This document shows, one piece after another, positions 8,322 to 12,775 of a stretch of 12,775 bases of DNA. The translations under genes and the position numbers were made by a program. This DNA is from an uncultured Caulobacteraceae bacterium. GTDB taxonomy: Bacteria; Pseudomonadota; Alphaproteobacteria; Caulobacterales; Caulobacteraceae. How positions within the stretch are numbered: the first letter of the stretch is position 1; every line of letters begins with the position of its first letter. The notes below the pieces were generated by a model. That model was given only the letters and a program-made list of their open reading frames with translations. It was not told the origin of the DNA and did no database searches. The stretch covers positions 1 to 12,775 of the forward strand of contig CAISGS010000431.1 of assembly GCA_903884915.1 (NCBI GenBank), given 5' to 3'.

Positions 8322-9161
8322 CTAGCGCCCGGCGCGACGCACCTGAGGCTGCAACATTTCTAAAAGGCCCTTGAGGATCAGGGTCAGGATGGACAACAGG
8401 CACAGAAGCGCGGCGACCGAAAAGGCGCCGACGAAATCGTACTCATTATAGAGAATTTCGACATGCAGCGGCATGGTGTTGGTTAGGCCGCGAATATGGC
8501 CTGACACGACCGACACGGCTCCAAACTCGCCCATGGCCCGCGCATTACACAGTAGGACGCCATAGAGCAGGCCCCAACGGATATTTGGCGTCGTCACCCG
8601 CCACAGGGTCATCCAGCCGCCCGCTCCCATCGAGGCCGCTGCCTCTTCCTCATCCACGCCCTGCTCCTGCATCAGCGGGATCAGTTCGCGCGCGACAAAG
8701 GGGAAGGTCACAAACAGGGTGGCCAGCATGATGCCCGGCACGGCAAAGATGATCTTGATATTGTGATCGATCAGCCACGAGCCGAACCAGCCGTGCGAGC
8801 CAAAGATCAGCACATAGATCAGGCCCGCCACCACGGGCGAGACCGAAAAGGGCACGTCGATCAGGCTGATCAGCAGGCTTTTGCCCCAAAATTCGTGCTT
8901 GGCCACCGCCCAGGCCGCCGCCACGCCAAAGACGATGTTGAACGGTACAGCCACCGCAGCCGTCAGCAAGGTCAGCTTGATCGAGGCGGTGGCATCAGGC
9001 GTGCTCATGGCCTCCAGCGCCGGACCCAGCCCCTGCCTCAGGGCTTCAGCAAAGACCGAAACCAAGGGCAGGACGAGGATCAGGCCTAAAAAGACGGCCA
9101 CGAGGCTAAGGACCAGCGCCCTAACCCACCAAGGGTCCTGCGTAGAGGAACGCGGGCTCAT
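8322..9161 (-). CDS. cysW: Sulfate ABC transporter permease CysW
   Basis: This 279-residue inner-membrane permease forms the channel with CysT. Predicted membrane helices lie near residues 14-38, 60-87, 96-120, 137-157, 194-215 and 243-265. The cytoplasmic EAA loop [24 protein letters not shown] (about 171-194) is the coupling helix that docks on CysA, and [17 protein letters not shown] (207-223) is typical of the CysW family. The open frame extends 79 codons further upstream to 9398, but that part overlaps cysT in another frame and is unlike any permease. The ATG at 9159-9161 is preceded by GGAAGAGG (9167-9174) with a 5-nt spacer and overlaps the cysT stop in an ATGA arrangement, so this is the real start. 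Confidence 0.92.
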   Translation of the reverse strand: MSPRSSTQDPWWVRALVLSLVAVFLGLILVLPLVSVFAEALRQGLGPALEAMSTPDATASIKLTLLTAAVAVPFNIVFGVAAAWAVAKHEFWGKSLLISLIDVPFSVSPVVAGLIYVLIFGSHGWFGSWLIDHNIKIIFAVPGIMLATLFVTFPFVARELIPLMQEQGVDEEEAAASMGAGGWMTLWRVTTPNIRWGLLYGVLLCNARAMGEFGAVSVVSGHIRGLTNTMPLHVEILYNEYDFVGAFSVAALLCLLSILTLILKGLLEMLQPQVRRAGR

Positions 9162-10039
9162 GCTGACCTCTTCCGCGCCCAGGCTTGAATGGCATTGATG
9201 ACCAGCAACATCGCGAAAGAGGCTGACAGCATGACCACGGCGATGGTCGATGCGGCCTGATAGTTGAACTGTTCCAACTGGATCACGATCAACAGGGGCG
9301 CGATCTCGGACTTGAAGGGCATGTTCCCAGCGATAAAGATCACCGAGCCATATTCCCCGACCCCACGCGCGAACGACAGGGCAAAGCCGGTCAGCCAAGC
9401 GGGGCCCAAGGCGGGCAAGATCACCCGGCCAATGATCGATAGCCGCCCTGCCCCCAAGCTGGCTGCAGCTTCTTCGACATCCGCCGACAGGTCCCGCAGC
9501 ACCGGCTCGATGGTGCGCACCACAAAGGGCAGGCCAATGAAGGTCAGGGCAATGACCACGCCCAGCGGCGTATAGGCAGCCTTGATCCCCATAGGCTCCA
9601 GATACTGACCGACCCAGCCATTGGGCGCATAGAGCGCGGCCAAGGCGATGCCCGCCACCGCCGTGGGCAGGGCAAAGGGCAGATCGACCAGCCCGTTAAT
9701 GATCGACTTGCCCGGAAACTCATATCGTACCAAGGCCCAGGCCGTCAGAACGCCAAAGACCGCATTGACCGCCGCGGCGACAAAGGCCGCGCCAAAGGAC
9801 AATCGGAAAGCCCCAAGGGCGCGCGGCGAAAAGCCCGCCGCCAAGACCTCAGAAAAACTCTGCCCCGAAGCCTGCAAGATCACCGCCGACAGGGGGATCA
9901 GCACCACCAGCGACAGAAGGCTGACCGTCACACCCAAGGACAGCCCAAAGCCCGATATGGCCGAGCGCCGCCGAAACAGGGTTTTCGCCCCGCGCGCCCG
10001 TCGGTCTGGCCCAGCAGAGGTAAGGGTCGATGAAGACAT
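9158..10039 (-). CDS. cysT: Sulfate ABC transporter permease CysT (CysU)
   Basis: This 293-residue inner-membrane permease is the partner of CysW. After a basic, probably cytoplasmic N-terminus (residues 1-30), membrane helices appear near 31-57, 77-105, 114-138, 157-178, 209-232 and 262-286. The EAA loop is [23 protein letters not shown] at about 189-211, and [19 protein letters not shown] at 221-239 is the CysT-type signature. It is the first gene of the unit: cysT and cysW overlap by 4 nt. The ATG has no clear Shine-Dalgarno sequence; a small CAGACCC direct repeat lies just before it. A possible promoter with an overlapping dyad sits about 60-90 nt upstream. No periplasmic sulfate-binding protein gene (sbp or cysP) lies beside it; a tRNA gene occupies that position. 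Confidence 0.92.
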   Translation of the reverse strand: MSSSTLTSAGPDRRARGAKTLFRRRSAISGFGLSLGVTVSLLSLVVLIPLSAVILQASGQSFSEVLAAGFSPRALGAFRLSFGAAFVAAAVNAVFGVLTAWALVRYEFPGKSIINGLVDLPFALPTAVAGIALAALYAPNGWVGQYLEPMGIKAAYTPLGVVIALTFIGLPFVVRTIEPVLRDLSADVEEAAASLGAGRLSIIGRVILPALGPAWLTGFALSFARGVGEYGSVIFIAGNMPFKSEIAPLLIVIQLEQFNYQAASTIAVVMLSASFAMLLVINAIQAWARKRSA

Positions 10040-10095
10040 GGGTCTGGGGTCTGTCGTCTCAAAGGTCAGAGCTTAGCCACAATCGGGCCACCATG

Positions 10096-10125
10096 CCTAT
10101 AGGACCCCCGTCCTATCACCAGCAA
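10096..10125 (-). promoter_or_regulatory. Candidate cysT promoter with overlapping dyad operator
   Basis: On the minus strand TTGCTG (10125-10120) and TATAGG (10101-10096) are 18 bp apart, a plausible -35/-10 pair about 60 nt before the cysT ATG. The spacer and -10 hold a perfect 7-bp inverted repeat, ATAGGAC at 10099-10105 and GTCCTAT at 10110-10116, separated by CCCC. Such an arrangement fits repression by a dimeric regulator, or a small RNA hairpin if transcription starts further upstream. The hexamers match consensus only partly, so the promoter is tentative; the dyad itself is certain. Confidence 0.4.
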
Positions 10126-10147
10126 TGACCAAAAACTGAGGGCGGCG

Positions 10148-10307
10148 TGAGAAAATGGCGACCGGCTCAAACCGATCAACCCACCGATAAGGTTGTTGAG
10201 AAAATGGTAGGCCGGGAGGGGATCGAACCCTCGACCATTCGATTAAAAGTCGAATGCTCTACCGCTGAGCTACCGGCCCGCCGTGCGGGTGACTCGGTCA
10301 AACCGAT
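10148..10307 (-). repeat. Two ordered direct repeats around tRNA-Lys (possible vestigial second tRNA copy)
   Basis: On the minus strand, ATCGGTTTGA occurs 18 nt before the tRNA (10307-10298) and again after it (10176-10167). CCATTTTCTCA, which contains the encoded CCA end, occurs at the tRNA 3' end (10207-10197) and again at 10158-10148. The order is the same in both cases, but in the second only 8 nt (GCCGGTCG) separate the two blocks instead of the whole tRNA. GCCGGT also matches part of the tRNA 5' acceptor strand. This looks like a tandem duplication whose second tRNA was deleted. Confidence 0.5.
10205..10279 (-). tRNA. tRNA-Lys (anticodon TTT), CCA encoded
   Basis: The minus strand folds into a complete cloverleaf of 72 nt plus encoded CCA (10207-10205). 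Acceptor GGGCCGG pairs with CCGGCCT (first pair a G-U wobble), D stem GCTC/GAGC has a short AGCGGTA loop, anticodon stem TTCGA/TCGAA has loop CTTTTAA, and T stem GAGGG/CCCTC has loop TTCGATC. The anticodon at 10247-10245 is TTT, which reads AAA and AAG lysine codons. The discriminator base is A. The 3' end continues into TTTTCTCA, a weak T-rich stretch that may help termination. Confidence 0.96.
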
Positions 10308-10326
10308 GCCCCGTGAAGCGGCGCGG

Positions 10327-10355
10327 AACATAGGCGGACAGGGCTATGGCCGCAA
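10327..10355 (-). promoter_or_regulatory. Candidate promoter for tRNA-Lys
   Basis: On the minus strand TTGCGG (10355-10350) and TATGTT (10332-10327) are separated by exactly 17 bp. Transcription would begin near 10320, giving a leader of about 40 nt before the tRNA. This is the best -35/-10 match upstream of the tRNA. It is assigned by pattern only. Confidence 0.4.
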
Positions 10356-10369
10356 GCCATTAGCGAGGG

Positions 10370-10398
10370 CTGGCATCTATTTGTTTTGTGCATACATA
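10370..10398 (+). promoter_or_regulatory. Candidate promoter for the small exported-protein gene (possibly leaderless)
   Basis: CTGGCA (10370-10375) and TACATA (10393-10398) are 17 bp apart on the plus strand. A start about 7 bp after the -10 falls at or beside the ATG at 10405. No usable Shine-Dalgarno sequence precedes that ATG and an in-frame stop sits at 10399-10401, so a leaderless or near-leaderless message is plausible. The -10 match is weak. Confidence 0.25.
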
Positions 10399-10404
10399 TA
10401 GGAC

Positions 10405-10992
10405 ATGGACCAGTCATCACGCCCCGCTGTGGTTTTCGCCCTGAGCCTTCTGGCGCTCTCAATCTTGGCCCCTGTGAGCCAAGCCTTGGCCAAGGGGCGA
10501 GAGGCCACGTCTGAACCGGCTAAGCCGCCGGTTTCGGACCGGATGGGCCAAGCGGTGAAAGCGCCGCTGGAAGATCTCAACCTGACCAAGGACAAGATCC
10601 CCCTGGTGCTCGAACAGGCCATGGCTGCTCCCTATCAGTGGCCGACCGATCCAAGCTGTGACGGCCTCGCTGCGGCCATTGCGCCCCTGACCTTGGCGCT
10701 CGGCCCCGATCTGGATGTTCCGCCAACCAAAACCAATCCCGGACTTCTGGAGCGCGGGACCGTTCTGGCTGGAGATACGGCCGTGGATGTTGTGCGCGGC
10801 GCGGCGCAGAGCGTCATCCCCTTTCGCGGCTGGGTGCGCAAGCTGTCTGGGGCTGAGGCCTATGCCAAGATGGTGCGAGCCGCCATCACCGCCGGGGGCG
10901 TGCGCCGAGCCTATCTGAAGGGGTTAGGCGAGGCCAAAGGCTGTGCGGCCCCTGCTGCGGCCTCTCACGCACCCTTAGAGCCGCCCGCCTAG
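10405..10992 (+). CDS. Small exported protein of unknown function, conserved alphaproteobacterial type
   Basis: This 195-residue protein has a signal peptide at residues 1-29 (short N-region with one Arg, hydrophobic core VVFALSLLALSILA, cleavage after ALA), so the mature part of about 166 residues is periplasmic or surface-exposed. The mature protein has two cysteines (C85 and C180) that could form a disulfide. Recognisable blocks are PLEDLNLTKDKIPLVLEQA (54-72), the segment around PSCDGLAAAIAPLTLALGPDLD (83-104), and VIPFRGWVRKLSGAEAYAKMVRAAITAGGVRRAYLKGLGEAKGC (137-180). I associate these patterns from memory with hypothetical proteins in Caulobacterales and sphingomonads; I know no function. 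The start is fixed by an in-frame TAG just upstream (10399-10401), and no later start keeps the signal peptide. The gene converges on lpdA with only 4 nt between the stop codons. Confidence 0.85.
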   Translation: MDQSSRPAVVFALSLLALSILAPVSQALAKGREATSEPAKPPVSDRMGQAVKAPLEDLNLTKDKIPLVLEQAMAAPYQWPTDPSCDGLAAAIAPLTLALGPDLDVPPTKTNPGLLERGTVLAGDTAVDVVRGAAQSVIPFRGWVRKLSGAEAYAKMVRAAITAGGVRRAYLKGLGEAKGCAAPAAASHAPLEPPA

Positions 10993-11035
10993 CGTTCTAA
11001 AGGTGTAGGGCGCGGCCATAGGCGTCCAGAACGCT
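10991..11035. repeat. 8-bp inverted repeat across the convergent gene junction
   Basis: AGCGTTCT (10991-10998) and AGAACGCT (11028-11035) are perfect inverted copies 29 nt apart. The first arm overlaps both stop codons. Either transcript could form this stem, but no T-tract follows on either strand, so it is not a standard intrinsic terminator. It may protect 3' ends or be a coding coincidence. Confidence 0.35.
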
Positions 11036-12397
11036 CTCATGCATGGCTTCGGACATGGTCGGATGGGGGAAGACGGTGGCCATCAGTTCGGCCTCAGTGG
11101 CTTCGAGCGTCATGGCGATGGCAAAGCCTTGGATCATTTCCGTGACTTCCGCACCGATTAGATGGGCACCGAGCAGAGCGCCGGACTTGGCATCGAACAC
11201 AGTCTTGACGAAGCCCTCGGTCTCGCCCGCCGCGATGGCCTTGCCATTGACCCGGAAAGGAAAGCGCCCGACGCGGACCTCATGGCCGGCAGCTTTAGCC
11301 TGGGCTTCGGTCTGGCCGACCGAGGCGACCTGCGGATTGGCATAGGTGCAGCCGGGAATAGGCGCAGTCAGGTTGGAGGGTTTTTCCCCAGCCAGATGTT
11401 CGACACAGTGCACACCCTCATGGCTGGCCTTGTGCGCCAGCCAAGGCGGTCCGGCCACATCGCCAATGGCATAGAGCCCCGCAACCGACGTGGCCGAATG
11501 GGCATCTGTGACCACATGGCCGCGCTCGACCTTCACGCCCAGCGCTTCGAGGCCAAGGTTCTCGACATTGCCGGTAATGCCGACCGCGACAATGGCAATG
11601 TCGGCCTCTAGCCGCTCAGCCTCGCCGCCGACCTCCAGATCGACGACGACGCCCTTGGCGGTCTTGGCCAACTTGACGACCTTGGCCCCGACGCGGAAGG
11701 CGAGGCCCCGGCGCTCAAAGGCCTTCTTGGCTGCTATGCTGACCTCTTCGTCCTCGACCGGCAAGATGCGGTCCAGCGCCTCGATCACTGTGACCTCAGA
11801 GCCGAGCGAACGATAGAAGCTGGCAAATTCGATACCGATGGCCCCAGACCCGATGACCAAAAGCCGATTAGGCGCAGATTTGGGCACCATGGCCTCACGA
11901 TAGGACCAGATCCGCTCGCCGTCCTGCACCAGACCGGCGGCCTCGATGACGCGGGCCCGGGCGCCGGTGGCGAGGATCACATTCTTGGCTTGAACTGTGC
12001 GGTTGCCGCCCGCCTTGAGGGCCACGACGACCTTAGGCGAAGGCATGCTCCTTTCGAGTTTTGCCGTGCCCTCAATGACCGTGATCTTGTGCTTCTTCAT
12101 CAGGAAGGCGACGCCAGCCGAAAGCTGTTTGGACACGCCGCGCGAGCGCTCAATGACCTTGGTAAAGTCATAGGACCGCCCTGTCACTGACAGACCATAG
12201 TCCTCCAGATGGCCAAGGGTCTCATAGAGATCCCCTGACTTGAGCAGGGCCTTGGTTGGGATACAGCCCCAGTTGAGACAGACCCCGCCCAGCGCTTCAC
12301 GCTCGACGATGGCCACCTTCATGCCGAGCTGACTGGCGCGAATGGCCGCGACATAGCCGCCAGGACCGGCTCCGATGATGACGAGATCGAATTCCAT
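10997..12397 (-). CDS. lpdA: Dihydrolipoyl dehydrogenase (E3 of pyruvate dehydrogenase)
   Basis: Lpd reoxidises dihydrolipoamide on E2 with FAD and passes electrons to NAD+. The 466-residue product has usual length and all hallmarks: FAD-binding GAGPGG (10-14 region), redox disulfide GGVCLNWGC (C40 and C45), central ATGA (143-146), NAD-binding GSGAIGIEFASFYRSLGSEVTVIE (183-206), the second FAD site YAIGDVAG (309-316), and the C-terminal catalytic dyad HPTMSE (His445 and Glu450), which acts across the dimer interface. I chose the ATG at 12395-12397: it is preceded by AGGG (12406-12409) with 8-nt spacing and gives the standard MEFDLVIIGAG start. An in-frame TTG 18 nt upstream (12415) would add six residues and overlap the E2 gene. 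It lies 10 nt after the E2 stop, so it is the E3 of that pyruvate dehydrogenase operon and probably also serves other 2-oxoacid dehydrogenases unless another lpd exists. Confidence 0.95.
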   Translation of the reverse strand: MEFDLVIIGAGPGGYVAAIRASQLGMKVAIVEREALGGVCLNWGCIPTKALLKSGDLYETLGHLEDYGLSVTGRSYDFTKVIERSRGVSKQLSAGVAFLMKKHKITVIEGTAKLERSMPSPKVVVALKAGGNRTVQAKNVILATGARARVIEAAGLVQDGERIWSYREAMVPKSAPNRLLVIGSGAIGIEFASFYRSLGSEVTVIEALDRILPVEDEEVSIAAKKAFERRGLAFRVGAKVVKLAKTAKGVVVDLEVGGEAERLEADIAIVAVGITGNVENLGLEALGVKVERGHVVTDAHSATSVAGLYAIGDVAGPPWLAHKASHEGVHCVEHLAGEKPSNLTAPIPGCTYANPQVASVGQTEAQAKAAGHEVRVGRFPFRVNGKAIAAGETEGFVKTVFDAKSGALLGAHLIGAEVTEMIQGFAIAMTLEATEAELMATVFPHPTMSEAMHESVLDAYGRALHL

Positions 12398-12407
12398 AGC
12401 CAAAACC

Positions 12408-12775
12408 CTATACAAGCATCATCAGAGGATCTTCGATCAACCGCTTGAATTCATTAAGCCACTGCGCGCCGACGGCCCCGTTCAGAACCCGATGATCGCA
12501 GGTCATGGTCACCGTCATCACCGTGGCGATGGCCAGACTATCGCCGCGCACCACAGCTCGCTTTTCACCCGCCCCGACCGACAAGATTGCACCCTGCGGC
12601 TCATTGATGATCGAGGCAAAGCTCTTAATGCCGAACATGCCGAGGTTGGAGATCGAGAAGGTGCCGCCTTGGAACTCTTCGGGCTTTAGCTTGCGGGCAC
12701 GGGCGCGGGCGGCAAGGTCCTTCATCTCGGTGGCGATCTGGGCCAGACCCTTGGTCTCGGCGGCACGGATGATCG
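12408..12775 (-). CDS. pdhC: Pyruvate dehydrogenase E2, dihydrolipoamide acetyltransferase, C-terminal part only
   Basis: Only the last 121 residues are in the window; the gene enters from the right edge with an open frame. They are the C-terminal half of the catalytic acetyltransferase domain, which transfers the acetyl group from lipoyl-lysine to CoA. Visible features are GGTFSISNLGMFGIKSFASIINEPQGAILSVGAGEKR, with the oxyanion Ser region and trimer contacts, then MTVTMTCDHRVLNGAVGAQWL, the active-site His motif, and the terminal EDPLMMLV found in pyruvate-type E2 proteins of alphaproteobacteria and mitochondria. The usual motif is DHRxxDG; here it reads DHRVLNG (codon AAC), so the second Asp is Asn while the His is kept. 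Direct linkage to lpdA supports pyruvate dehydrogenase over 2-oxoglutarate dehydrogenase. The lipoyl and E1/E3-binding domains lie outside the window. Confidence 0.92.
   Translation of the reverse strand, partial: IIRAAETKGLAQIATEMKDLAARARARKLKPEEFQGGTFSISNLGMFGIKSFASIINEPQGAILSVGAGEKRAVVRGDSLAIATVMTVTMTCDHRVLNGAVGAQWLNEFKRLIEDPLMMLV

Noticed and set aside
9162..9398. 79-codon upstream extension of the cysW frame
   Set aside because: It overlaps cysT in another frame, has no permease-like residues, and the ATG at 9161 has a good ribosome site and the ATGA overlap.
10147..10401. Open frame on the plus strand encoding a peptide containing GREGIEPSTIRLKVECSTAELPAR
   Set aside because: It is the reverse complement of the tRNA-Lys gene; peptides of this kind are a well-known false annotation over tRNA genes.
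12398..12415. TTG start for lpdA, six codons upstream
   Set aside because: The ATG at 12397 has an AGGG site at proper spacing and gives the normal family N-terminus; the TTG lies inside the E2 gene.

Overview
The window is ordinary chromosome of a moderately GC-rich alphaproteobacterium (roughly 60% GC by eye). A member of Caulobacterales or a close relative fits best. The clues are a tamA-tamB pair, a cysT-cysW-cysA operon, a pyruvate dehydrogenase E2 gene followed directly by its own lpdA, a small exported protein of a type I associate with alphaproteobacteria, and a GANTC (CcrM-type) site in a regulatory palindrome. The taxonomic call is inference from gene content, not from a marker gene. 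I see no phage, insertion sequence, CRISPR array or defence system.

Layout. (1) 1-5614, minus strand: outer-membrane translocation and assembly module. tamA (complete) is followed 2 nt later by tamB (5' part only; the gene leaves the window at its conserved C-terminal domain). (2) 5615-5899: intergenic region with an intrinsic terminator, a GANTC-centred palindrome and a short tandem repeat. (3) 5900-10039, minus strand: a probable five-gene unit of cysT, cysW, cysA (sulfate-type ABC importer without its binding protein) and then two nucleotide-sugar-type transferases of the TIGR04283 and TIGR04282 families. (4) 10040-10404: intergenic region with a promoter and dyad upstream of cysT, a tRNA-Lys gene with flanking repeats that look like the remnant of a second copy, and divergent promoters. 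(5) 10405-10992, plus strand: a small exported protein of unknown function. (6) 10997-12775, minus strand: lpdA and the 3' end of the pyruvate dehydrogenase E2 gene.

How the genes work together. TamA and TamB form an envelope-spanning module for outer-membrane assembly and lipid traffic. CysTWA would import sulfate or thiosulfate with a binding protein encoded elsewhere. E2 and Lpd are successive components of the pyruvate dehydrogenase complex. The two glycosyltransferase-like genes are co-oriented with the sulfate importer, so a sulfur-linked or glycosylated small-molecule role is possible but unproven. The most unusual signals are small: the apparent vestigial tandem tRNA-Lys copy, the dyads upstream of cysT and tamA, and an Asn in place of the usual second Asp in the E2 active-site motif.
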